Of a stretch of 64,000 nucleotides of DNA, positions 42,875-50,857 are shown piece by piece (position 1 is the first letter of the stretch; each line of letters begins with the position of its first letter). The stretch is from an uncultured Lachnospiraceae bacterium (GTDB lineage: Bacteria; Bacillota; Clostridia; Lachnospirales; Lachnospiraceae). The position numbers and the translations under genes were made by a program. Under the pieces are notes generated by a model that was given only the letters and a program-made list of their open reading frames with translations, had not been told where the DNA came from and did not search any database. The stretch lies in the NCBI GenBank assembly GCA_947305245.1, contig CAMZDG010000002.1, forward strand, positions 62,001-126,000. The letters run 5' to 3'.

Positions 42875-44536
42875 TTAATTTTCCCCCTTGACGAGTTCCT
42901 GGGCCCGAACTAGTGCTTCATCAATGTGGTCGCAGAAATTTTTATATCCCACCTTCTGATTGAACTTTGCCTTGTTCATGACCTTCATGGGCTGAGGATT
43001 GACATGGGAAAGCACCATCTTTATGCCCTTCTCGGCAAGGTCCTCATAGAGCTGCTCTAAATTGCGGAGCGCCGTTACGTCGAGCGCCGTCACACTTCTC
43101 ATGCGCAGAACCAGCACCTTGGTGTCCTCCTTACAGGAGATTTCCAGGATCTTTCCTGCAGCCGCAAAGAATAAGGGGCCGGACAGTTCATACACCATCA
43201 CGTGGTCAGGAACCACTCGAAGGGACATGCTCTCCGGGTCATTCTCTTCATCGATCTCCTTCCATCCTTCCACCTGCGTCACTTCGCTCATTCTCTTCAT
43301 GAACAGGATCGACGCGAGCACGATGCCCACCTCGATGGCGATCACAAGGTCAAAGATCACGGTCAAAAGGAAGGTCGTCACAAGGACAAGAATGTCACTG
43401 TTGGGCGAGGTCTTGCAAAGATGCACGAAATTTTTCCAGCCGCTCATGTTATAGGCCACCTGGAACAGGATCGCGGCGATGCAGGGCATGGGGATCAGCT
43501 TTGCAAGCGGCATCATGAAAAGCACGACCAGAACAAGGGAAATGGAGTGTACCATGCCTGCCACCGGCGTGCGTCCGCCATTTTTAATGTTTGCAGCCGT
43601 TCTCGCGATGGCACCCGTTGCCGGGATTCCACCAAAGCAGGCAGAGCCAATATTTGCAATACCCTGTGCGATCAGTTCCATGTTGGAGCGATGCTTTGAT
43701 CCTATCATGCTGTCCGCAACGACGGCTGACAGAAGGGACTCAATGCCGGCCAAAAGCGCGATGGTCGCAGCGTTTGGAAGCTGCTGTCTCAAAAGATGCA
43801 CGTCAAGGAGCGATTTCGAGAGCGAAAAGGCGGGAAGTCCCGTCCGAATGTCCGAGAAGGCTTTTCCGATGGTGTTGACGTCGAGATGAAATACTTCCAC
43901 AACGGTTGCGGTCACGATCACGGCGATCAGGGAGCCAGGAATCTTCTTCACGATCTTCGGCCAGATGATCAGGATGACAAGTGCCAGCGCGCCGATCAGG
44001 ATCGCCTGGACATTTATGGTATTTAAATTCAAAACCAGCGCTTCCACCTTTTCCGCCGTCTCGATGGGCTTTTCCCCGTGCTGATAGACAATGCCCGAGA
44101 AATCCTTGATCTGCCCGATAAAGAGTGTCACGGCAATACCGGCGGTAAATCCGGTCGTTATGGTATAGGGAATGTACTTTAACAGATTGCCAAAGCGGAA
44201 AAATCCCATGATGATGAGGAAAATACCCGCCATGATCGTGGATGCCACCAGGCCTTCCATGCCATCCGTCGCCACTATTCCCGCGACGATCGTTGCAAAG
44301 GCTGCCGTCGGTCCTGCGATCTGCACGCGGCTTCCTCCAAGGAAAGACACCAGAAATCCGGCGATGATCGCCGTATAGATGCCCGCTTCAGGACCCACGC
44401 CCGAAGCAATGGCAAGTGCAATGGACAAGGGCAGCGCGATGATGGCAACGATCACGCCCGCGACCACGTCCTTCACGAATTGTTCTTTGCTATAAGATTT
44501 CAGCACGGAAAAAAATTTTGGTTTCAATTTATCCAT
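42875..44536 (-). CDS. SulP family anion transporter with STAS domain
   Basis: A 553-residue protein. About ten to twelve membrane segments (residues 25-410) carry the SulP signatures GVIVAIIALPLSIALAIASG and GSRVQIAGPTAAF. A cytoplasmic STAS domain follows (about 440-550, RMRSVTALDVTALRNL). Family members move sulfate, bicarbonate or dicarboxylates; the substrate cannot be read here. It is inserted between mutS and miaB, which are commonly adjacent. AAGGAG lies 12 bases before the ATG. Confidence 0.9.
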   Translation of the reverse strand: MDKLKPKFFSVLKSYSKEQFVKDVVAGVIVAIIALPLSIALAIASGVGPEAGIYTAIIAGFLVSFLGGSRVQIAGPTAAFATIVAGIVATDGMEGLVASTIMAGIFLIIMGFFRFGNLLKYIPYTITTGFTAGIAVTLFIGQIKDFSGIVYQHGEKPIETAEKVEALVLNLNTINVQAILIGALALVILIIWPKIVKKIPGSLIAVIVTATVVEVFHLDVNTIGKAFSDIRTGLPAFSLSKSLLDVHLLRQQLPNAATIALLAGIESLLSAVVADSMIGSKHRSNMELIAQGIANIGSACFGGIPATGAIARTAANIKNGGRTPVAGMVHSISLVLVVLFMMPLAKLIPMPCIAAILFQVAYNMSGWKNFVHLCKTSPNSDILVLVTTFLLTVIFDLVIAIEVGIVLASILFMKRMSEVTQVEGWKEIDEENDPESMSLRVVPDHVMVYELSGPLFFAAAGKILEISCKEDTKVLVLRMRSVTALDVTALRNLEQLYEDLAEKGIKMVLSHVNPQPMKVMNKAKFNQKVGYKNFCDHIDEALVRAQELVKGEN

Positions 44537-44600
44537 TCTTTCAAAAAACTCCTTACGTATCTACGTGATCATTCAAAGCTCTAAAAGGTACATGCGAATA

Positions 44601-46091
44601 TTAGTCCTCTAAGATCCTGCCGAGATAGTAAAATCCGCGGCATTCATCGAGGGAAACCTTCACGATGGTCCCGACCTGATCCGCCATCCCAGGAAAATGA
44701 ACGATCGTATTATTGGAAAGCCTGCCAGTCAAAAGGACCTCCTCAGGCTTAGCGCCAAGTTCACTTAACGCTGCGGGCGCGTTTGCTCCGTCATTGATCT
44801 CTTCGACGAGGGCTTCCATCACCTGTCCCTGATACCTTTGCACGCGCATTCTCGCCGTGTCCTGCACACACTTTAAGACGCGGTCAAAGCCCTCATGTAC
44901 AAGCTTTTCCGGAACCTGCTCCATCTCGGCCGCTGGCGTGCCCGTGCGCTTGGAATAGATGAACGTAAAGGCATTGTCATACTGTACCTTACGGATGACG
45001 TCAATGGTCTCATCCACGTCCTCCGGCGTCTCTCCGGGAAATCCGACGATCACGTCGGTGGTCAGCGCCACGTCCGGGATCTCCCTTCGGATCTTCTCCG
45101 CAAGGGCAAGATACTGCTCCTTGGTATATCTGCGATTCATTGCCTTTAAGATCCTGTCGGATCCGGATTGCAGGGGAAGATGCAGATGACGGCAGATCTT
45201 TTTCGATTCCTTCATCACCTCGATGAGTTCATCGGAAAGATCCTTGGGATGCGATGTCATGAAACGGATCCGTTTCAGGCCTTCGATCTTTTCGACCTCC
45301 CGAAGAAGCTCGGCAAAGCTGATCCCATCCTCGAGATTTTTCCCGTAGGAATTCACGTTCTGCCCGAGGAGCATGATCTCAACGACGCCGTCGGCAACCA
45401 GCCCTTCGATCTCCCGAAGAATTTCCTTCGGACTACGGCTCCGCTCCCTTCCGCGCACGTAGGGAACGATGCAATAGCTGCAAAAGTTATTGCATCCAAA
45501 CATAATATTGATGCCCGACTTAAACGGGTACTTTCGAAGAACCGGAAGATCCTCCACGATCTTGTCCGTCTCCTTCCAGACGTCAACGACCATGCCCTTT
45601 TCGGTATAGGCGCGACAGGCATTTTCAGCGAACGCATATAGGTTATGCGTTCCAAAGATCAGATCCACAAAAGGGTAACTTTCGCGAAGCTTCGCGATCA
45701 CCGTCTCCTCCTGTGTCATACAGCCGCACAGAGCGATCTTCATGTTTGGATTTTTCTTTTTATATCCGTTCAGGACGCCAAGGCGTCCATAGACCTTTTG
45801 ATTTGCATTGTCACGGACCGTACAGGTGTTATAGATCACGAAATCCGCGTTCTCCTGCTCCGAAAGCTCAAATCCCGCTTCACTCAAAATGCCGGAAAGC
45901 TTCTCGGAGTCCCGCGCGTTCATCTGACAGCCAAACGTGACCACGCAGGCCGACAGGGGACGGCCAAGCCTTTGGCTTTCCCTGGCAACGATCTCACGCA
46001 GTCTCGCGACAAAATATAACTGTCTTTGGGGTTCCTTTGCCGGTGGCGTAAGGCCAGCCAAAGCATTTCCCGCTTCCATCGGATCGTACAT
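44601..46091 (-). CDS. miaB: tRNA-2-methylthio-N6-dimethylallyladenosine synthase
   Basis: A 496-residue radical SAM methylthiotransferase. An N-terminal extension of about 45 residues is followed by the MTTase domain (VVTFGCQMNARDSEKL, YNTCTVRDNANQ, ALCGCM: three cluster-binding cysteines), the radical SAM motif CNNFCSYC, and a C-terminal TRAM domain. It converts i6A37 to ms2i6A37 after MiaA. ATG 46091 follows GAGGA by 7 bases and lies 26 bases after the predicted transcription start; upstream in-frame starts fall in the promoter. Confidence 0.96.
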   Translation of the reverse strand: MYDPMEAGNALAGLTPPAKEPQRQLYFVARLREIVARESQRLGRPLSACVVTFGCQMNARDSEKLSGILSEAGFELSEQENADFVIYNTCTVRDNANQKVYGRLGVLNGYKKKNPNMKIALCGCMTQEETVIAKLRESYPFVDLIFGTHNLYAFAENACRAYTEKGMVVDVWKETDKIVEDLPVLRKYPFKSGINIMFGCNNFCSYCIVPYVRGRERSRSPKEILREIEGLVADGVVEIMLLGQNVNSYGKNLEDGISFAELLREVEKIEGLKRIRFMTSHPKDLSDELIEVMKESKKICRHLHLPLQSGSDRILKAMNRRYTKEQYLALAEKIRREIPDVALTTDVIVGFPGETPEDVDETIDVIRKVQYDNAFTFIYSKRTGTPAAEMEQVPEKLVHEGFDRVLKCVQDTARMRVQRYQGQVMEALVEEINDGANAPAALSELGAKPEEVLLTGRLSNNTIVHFPGMADQVGTIVKVSLDECRGFYYLGRILED

Positions 46092-46124
46092 CGAAATGTC
46101 CTCTTTCATCAAATACTCGTTAAG

Positions 46125-46153
46125 AGTATACTCTACCATCCCCATTATTTCAA
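46125..46153 (-). promoter_or_regulatory. miaB promoter with palindromic -10
   Basis: Minus strand TTGAAA (46153-46148), 17-base spacer, TATACT (46130-46125). The -10 is embedded in the perfect 10-bp palindrome GAGTATACTC (46124-46133). Confidence 0.7.
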
Positions 46154-46181
46154 CCCAAACTTTCTCGCCAGCCGAAAGCAA

Positions 46182-47588
46182 CTAATCCGGTTGGGGAGAT
46201 TTCAGTCCACCCAGGATCTCTTTACAGATGCCCGGAGCCAACACCCAAAGGCAGATCAGGTTCGGCAAAGCCAGCAGTCCATTGGCCAGATCGGAAACCA
46301 TCCAGATCAGGTCCAAAGAAAAAACGGCTCCCAGAATAGGGCAAATTGCATAGAAAATGCGGTAGGTTCCGACATATTTTTCTCCAAACAGCCATGTGAA
46401 CGCGGCCTCCCCCTGGACTGCCCATCCAAGGATCGTCGCCAGGGCGAATAAGGTGATGCAGCCCCCGAGGAAAATCCCTCCAAACCTGCCAAATGACGTC
46501 TCAAACGCCGCAATCAGCAAGTCCGTAGGATTCCTTGGATCCACGGCCTGACCACTTGTCAGAAAAAGTGCTCCCTCTCCTGCCTTAGCCGCGACCCCGC
46601 TACAGGCATAGGAAAGGCCCGTGACGCTGCAGATGAGAATCGTATCATAGAATACGCCGGAGGAACTGATCCAGCCCTGCCTTACGTGATCCTTTTCCGA
46701 CGAAGTCGCTGCAGCAATACCTCCTGCGCCAAGACCTGCCTCGTTGGAAAATACGCCCCTTGCGATCCCGTAGCGAAGACAGGTCAGGAAAGAAACCGTC
46801 ACCGTGCCGAAAAGTCCTCCCGTGACCGCACTGGGGCAAAATGCAGAAAGGAAGATCTCCCGCACGGCCGGAATCAGATGCTCCGCATGACAAAAGAGGA
46901 TCCAAAGGCATCCCGACAGATACAGTGCCCCCATGGCGGGAACCAGAAAGCTTGCCAGCTTCGAGATCTTACGCATTCCCCCGAGTACGGAAAACAAAGT
47001 GATCAGGCCAAGGGCAAGTCCCGTATGGACAGTGCGAACCCCAAGGGTCGAGCGAAGGGCCTGCGTGATAGAACTGGCCTGAATAAGATTTCCCATGCCA
47101 AAGGCACAAAGAACAGCCAGGAATGCATAGAGTCTTCCTAATACCTTTCCGATCGTCGGATTTGGAAAGGCGGTAGAAAGCGTGACCATCGGACCGCCCA
47201 GGGGAGGTTTTCCCTCCCTGCTGATCCGATGCTTCACGCTGAGGGTGCTTTCCACCAGCTTTGTGGACAGTCCAAATAGGGCGGAGACCTCCAGCCAAAG
47301 CAGTGCCCCCGGCCCTCCGAGCATCATGGCGCTTACGACGCCGATCAGGTTCCCGATCCCAATGGTGGCTGCCAGCTCCGTCGCCAGGCTCGAGAATGCA
47401 GTGATGCCATCCTTTTTTGTACCTGCATTCTCTTTATCGGTTCGCCCGAGCGCCAGAGAGGCCGCCCAGATGGCCTTCCTCTGTGCCATGCCCCGAAGAA
47501 GCGCCGTAAGATAAACGCCCGTTCCAAGGAGAAGGCAAAGGAGAGGCGCGCCCCAGAGGAAGTCACTTAGTGCCTTAAGACTGGCCAT
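46182..47588 (-). CDS. AGCS family sodium/amino-acid symporter
   Basis: A 468-residue transporter with about ten membrane segments. Family signatures: SLATELAATIGIGNLIGVVSAMMLGGPGA, then GVFSNEAGLGAGGIAAATS, then ATILGWAVQGEAAF. AGCS proteins take up alanine or glycine with sodium. The ATG at 47588 lies inside the last codons of cotJC (14-base overlap) and has no good ribosome site, so translation probably depends on cotJC. This ties the symporter to a sporulation operon. The residue tail (GGLKSPQPD) is short. Confidence 0.88.
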   Translation of the reverse strand: MASLKALSDFLWGAPLLCLLLGTGVYLTALLRGMAQRKAIWAASLALGRTDKENAGTKKDGITAFSSLATELAATIGIGNLIGVVSAMMLGGPGALLWLEVSALFGLSTKLVESTLSVKHRISREGKPPLGGPMVTLSTAFPNPTIGKVLGRLYAFLAVLCAFGMGNLIQASSITQALRSTLGVRTVHTGLALGLITLFSVLGGMRKISKLASFLVPAMGALYLSGCLWILFCHAEHLIPAVREIFLSAFCPSAVTGGLFGTVTVSFLTCLRYGIARGVFSNEAGLGAGGIAAATSSEKDHVRQGWISSSGVFYDTILICSVTGLSYACSGVAAKAGEGALFLTSGQAVDPRNPTDLLIAAFETSFGRFGGIFLGGCITLFALATILGWAVQGEAAFTWLFGEKYVGTYRIFYAICPILGAVFSLDLIWMVSDLANGLLALPNLICLWVLAPGICKEILGGLKSPQPD

Positions 47589-48195
47589 TACAATTTTCGC
47601 ACTTGTCAAACCCTGGGTTGAAGGCATAAACATTCTTCTCGTTCAATTTCTCCGTCGTAAGGCGAAGCGCTTCCCCAAAGCGCTGGAAATGCACGATTTC
47701 GCGCTCCCTCAGGAACTTGATCGGTTCACAGACGTCGGGCTCCTTGATCAGCCTTAGGATATTATCATAGGTGGAACGAGCCTTCTGCTCCGCGGCCATG
47801 TCCTCGGTCAGATCCGTGATCGCGTCGCCCTTACTTTGAAACTCACAGGCATTGAACGGAACGCCTCCCGCCGCCTGCGGCCAGATCCCTAGCGTGTGAT
47901 CCACGTAATACTTGTCAAACCCGCTTCTTACAATCTCCTCCATGGAAAGATTTCTCGTGAGCTGGTGAACGATCGTCGCCACCATTTCCAGATGTGCCAG
48001 CTCCTCCGTTCCAATGTCCGTAAGGAGACCCGCCACCTCTCTGTAAGGCGTTGCATATCGCTGCGAGAGATAACGCATGCTCGCCCCCATCTCTCCGTCC
48101 GGCCCGCCATATTGGGACATGATGATCTGAGCCAGCTTTGCGTTTGGTTCCTTGATGTTTACGGGAAACTGTAATCTTCTCTCATATTGCCACAT
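47575..48195 (-). CDS. cotJC: spore coat protein CotJC (manganese-catalase-like)
   Basis: A 206-residue ferritin-like protein beginning MWQYERRLQFPVNIKEPN. Glutamate/histidine metal ligands are in TDIGTEELAHLEMVATI and REREIVHFQRFGEAL, typical of manganese catalases and CotJC. The C terminus carries CENC. It is an inner spore-coat component. The start follows GGAGG by 9 bases and shares one base with the cotJB stop (TAATG). Confidence 0.95.
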   Translation of the reverse strand: MWQYERRLQFPVNIKEPNAKLAQIIMSQYGGPDGEMGASMRYLSQRYATPYREVAGLLTDIGTEELAHLEMVATIVHQLTRNLSMEEIVRSGFDKYYVDHTLGIWPQAAGGVPFNACEFQSKGDAITDLTEDMAAEQKARSTYDNILRLIKEPDVCEPIKFLREREIVHFQRFGEALRLTTEKLNEKNVYAFNPGFDKCENCNGQS

Positions 48196-48449
48196 TATTC
48201 GCATCCTCCTTCCCAGGGAAGCGGCGCTTCTGCCCATTCCCAAGCCTTTTCACAGTCCGCCTCCGCCATGGTCAGGGGGTAGAACTTTTTGGAAAACTCC
48301 CTGCAAAGCTGCTTTTTGATCTGAGCATAATGTCTGTAATATTCCAGTGCCCTTTGATCCTTCGGGTGCGTGTCAAGGAACAGGCCCAGATCCGTCATCG
48401 TAAAATCGACGACGCCAACGTTAAACAAGAGTTGCTCCTTCGCGTTCAA
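48195..48449 (-). CDS. cotJB: spore coat protein CotJB
   Basis: An 84-residue protein: MNAKEQLLFNVGVVDFTMTD, then LFLDTHPKDQRALEYYRHY, the CotJB signature. The start is TTG 48449, with GGAGG 8 bases upstream; an in-frame GTG (48458) lies against the ribosome site. Its TTG overlaps the TGA of cotJA. Middle gene of cotJABC. Confidence 0.9.
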   Translation of the reverse strand: MNAKEQLLFNVGVVDFTMTDLGLFLDTHPKDQRALEYYRHYAQIKKQLCREFSKKFYPLTMAEADCEKAWEWAEAPLPWEGGCE

Positions 48450-48625
48450 GAAACGCACCTCCTTCCCGTAAACGGTTTATTTAAGTCCGGAAAGATGGTT
48501 CCGATCCGGTATGCCTTTTCCAGATCGTCGTATACTCTGTCGAAATATTGCCATTTCACAAACGCTACGGCGAGAGACTGTTCCCGAAATCTCTCCGTTT
48601 GGGCAAAGTCCTGATAGTCCTGCAT
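48446..48625 (-). CDS. cotJA: spore coat-associated protein CotJA (small)
   Basis: A 59-residue frame from ATG 48625 to TGA 48446. Translation gives MQDYQDFAQTERFREQ, then LAVAFVKWQYFDRVYD, then IGTIFPDLNKPF; the last two pieces are the CotJA signature. AGGAAGGA lies about 10 bases upstream of the ATG. It is easily missed because of its length, but its place in front of cotJB and its TTGA overlap with that gene make it certain enough. It completes the cotJABC operon and supports an endospore-forming host. Confidence 0.9.
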   Translation of the reverse strand: MQDYQDFAQTERFREQSLAVAFVKWQYFDRVYDDLEKAYRIGTIFPDLNKPFTGRRCVS

Positions 48626-48674
48626 TTACGCGCATTCCTTCCTGCATTGTTATACTACCATGATATGCCCGCAT

Positions 48675-48704
48675 AAAAAAAACGTGCCGCAAACATGCGA
48701 CACG
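48675..48704 (-). terminator. terminator after degV
   Basis: Minus strand CGTGTCGCA (48704-48696) and TGCGGCACG (48691-48683) pair with one wobble around TGTT, followed by eight T. Confidence 0.85.
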
Positions 48705-48718
48705 TCTCTTCATCTCCA

Positions 48719-49582
48719 TTATCTGCTCTCGCCCATAAAGAACAATGCTACCAGTCCGGGACCCGTATGGGCGCCGATCACGGGGCCAAGGGAGTTGATG
48801 ATAAAGTTATTGATCCCAAAGCGCTCCTTGACCAGATCTCTTACGTATTCTGCATCCTCCTGACAGTCACCGTGACTGATCATGACAATGTCATCGTAAT
48901 CCTTGTAATTCCTGCGCTTCAGCTCCATGTAATCCACCAGGGCATGCAAGGACTTCTTTCTGCCGCGCACCTTGTCGATGTTGATCAGATGCCCTTCGTT
49001 GTCCATATGCAGCATGGGCTTGATCCCCACAAGGGTTCCAAGCACGGCCGCCGTCCTGCTTACGCGCCCTCCGCGCATCAAATGGAAGAGATCATCCACC
49101 GTAAATACGTGAACAATGTGGAATTGATTGTTCTTGATCCAATCCAGCACTTCATCCAGGCTCGCTCCCTGATCACGCATCTGCGCGCAGCGATAGATCA
49201 ACATTCCGTCGCCGAGGGACGCACACAATGTGTCTACCACCTCGATCCGGCAGTCCGGATGCTCATTCATGACGTCGCCCGCCGCGATCCGAAAACTGTT
49301 ATAGGTGCCGCTGATGCCCGAAGATAAAGGAAGAACAAGGATCTCTTTCTCGGTAGCGACCAAACCGGAAAGATAACTGTAAGCCTCCTCAGGATTGATC
49401 TGCGAGGTGGTAGGCATCTTGCCCTGACGCATCATGCTAAAGAATTCCTGAGGTTCCAAGTCAACGCCATGTCCATACGTAACGCCGTCCAGAATATAAC
49501 TCAGCGGAAGACATCCAATGTTTCTCTCTTCCAAGAAGCTCTTCGGCAGATCAGCCGTCGTATCCGTAACAATATAAAACAT
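48719..49582 (-). CDS. DegV family fatty-acid-binding protein
   Basis: A 287-residue DegV/FakB-type protein: IVTDTTADLPKSF at the N terminus, the TSQINPEEAY loop, and VLPLSSGISGTYNSFR. These proteins bind fatty acids and in some species deliver them to the kinase FakA; none is seen here. ATG 49582 follows GGAGG by 7 bases; a frame open to 49600 has no site. Confidence 0.9.
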   Translation of the reverse strand: MFYIVTDTTADLPKSFLEERNIGCLPLSYILDGVTYGHGVDLEPQEFFSMMRQGKMPTTSQINPEEAYSYLSGLVATEKEILVLPLSSGISGTYNSFRIAAGDVMNEHPDCRIEVVDTLCASLGDGMLIYRCAQMRDQGASLDEVLDWIKNNQFHIVHVFTVDDLFHLMRGGRVSRTAAVLGTLVGIKPMLHMDNEGHLINIDKVRGRKKSLHALVDYMELKRRNYKDYDDIVMISHGDCQEDAEYVRDLVKERFGINNFIINSLGPVIGAHTGPGLVALFFMGESR

Positions 49583-49605
49583 AGTGCACCCTCCCGTCAT
49601 TCTAG

Positions 49606-50121
49606 TCAGCTTTTCGTCGTACTGCCAAATCCTCCGTTGCGGATCCCTTCCGCATCATCATCCACGGTGATCCCGTATTCGAGGAAAATCCCCTGCGCAA
49701 AGCCGCTTCCCGCAGGAACTTCCACCGTTTTCCCTTCGTTGGAGCAATTTGTCATCTTGATAAAAATATGGCCCTCATTGTCAGAATTATAATAATCGCT
49801 GTCGATGATCCCGACGGTATTATTCATCTGGAGCCGATACTTGAATCCGAGTCCGCTTCTTGGATAAATCTTCAGGACCCAGTCCTCATCCATCTTCACA
49901 CGGATCCCCGTGGGGATCTTAATGGTCGAACCTGCGGGCAAGCTAAAGGAAAACGGAGCGAAAAAGTCATATCCTGCGCTCCCCTTGGTAGCCCTGCTCG
50001 GAAGCTTTAGGGCATCGTACATTTCATTTACGTCCTGATCAGAGTACTGCGGAAATTCATCCTTTACGGAATCAAAGAACTGCTTTTGGCTCACCTTGAA
50101 GAATTGAGCGATCCTCTTCAT
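49606..50121 (-). CDS. dut: dUTP diphosphatase with N-terminal extension
   Basis: A 171-residue trimeric-type dUTPase. Motif 1 is in SAGYDFFAP, motif 2 is PRSGLGFK, motif 3 is VGIIDSDYYN, and motif 5 is GGFGSTTK. It turns dUTP to dUMP. The first 40 or so residues (KRIAQFFKVSQKQFFDSV, and a second helix) precede the catalytic barrel and are absent from standard 145-150 residue enzymes. Ribosome site GAGGGG. Near nrdG/nrdD, fitting a dNTP-supply role. Confidence 0.9.
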   Translation of the reverse strand: MKRIAQFFKVSQKQFFDSVKDEFPQYSDQDVNEMYDALKLPSRATKGSAGYDFFAPFSFSLPAGSTIKIPTGIRVKMDEDWVLKIYPRSGLGFKYRLQMNNTVGIIDSDYYNSDNEGHIFIKMTNCSNEGKTVEVPAGSGFAQGIFLEYGITVDDDAEGIRNGGFGSTTKS

Positions 50122-50251
50122 GCGAAATCCCCCCTCGCCTTGTTTAACAAATTGAGCAAACCAATGCGCCTTGCAGCACCTGTTTGCTCAAGTCAGTTTC
50201 CATTATAACGAATTTTATCCGATCCCACAAGCCCTAAATTTATCAACCTGA

Positions 50252-50821
50252 TCAAAGCAGGCAGGAACTAGCGGGTGCATCACTTAAAGTCTGCACAGTT
50301 TTCACCGGTTCCCTGGAATAATCGCCGCAGTGGAGCACCGGGATTTCAGGGTTTTCCTGTTTCAGGCTGTCCTGTACGCGGATCACCCTCTGATTCTTGC
50401 TTCCCTTCCAAAGGAGCTGATTGTCCTTCTCTTCCACCTTGAATTCGCCGTCCACGCAGACGTCTACGTACTTCATCATGGGATACTGCCAGATGTTCTC
50501 CCAGCTGTCGCCCGTATATAACCAGATGGTCTTATTCGGATACTTTTCCTTGATCTCCTGCATGAGGCAGCGCACGTCCGCGCGATTCGCGGGATGCAGG
50601 GGATCGCCGCCGGAAAAGGTGATCCCAGAGATATAGGATTGATCTAATTGGTCAAAAATCTCCTGCTTCGCCGCCTCATCGAAGAGCAATCCGCCATCGG
50701 GATCCCAGGTGATGGGATTTTGACAATCCTTACAACAGTGATTACAGCCAGCAACCCAAAGGACCACTCGGAGGCCGTCCCCGTTCAGCATGTCATCCTT
50801 GGTGATGTTATGATAACGCAT
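50252..50821 (-). CDS. nrdG: anaerobic ribonucleotide reductase activating protein
   Basis: A 189-residue radical SAM activase. The cluster motif is CX3CX2C within AGCNHCCKDCQNP (about residues 25-37); the glycine-rich SAM site is GITFSGGDPLHPANR. It installs the glycyl radical on NrdD, encoded 37 bp upstream. The C-terminal 45 residues after GSKNQRVIRVQDSL are longer than in E. coli NrdG. Confidence 0.95.
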   Translation of the reverse strand: MRYHNITKDDMLNGDGLRVVLWVAGCNHCCKDCQNPITWDPDGGLLFDEAAKQEIFDQLDQSYISGITFSGGDPLHPANRADVRCLMQEIKEKYPNKTIWLYTGDSWENIWQYPMMKYVDVCVDGEFKVEEKDNQLLWKGSKNQRVIRVQDSLKQENPEIPVLHCGDYSREPVKTVQTLSDAPASSCLL

Positions 50822-50857
50822 AATGCCTTAACGCTCCATTCTTGATAATGATGAGTG

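Noticed and set aside
48477..48719. 80-codon minus-strand frame before cotJB
   Set aside because: It runs through the degV terminator and is in a different frame from cotJA, whose family motifs are clear.
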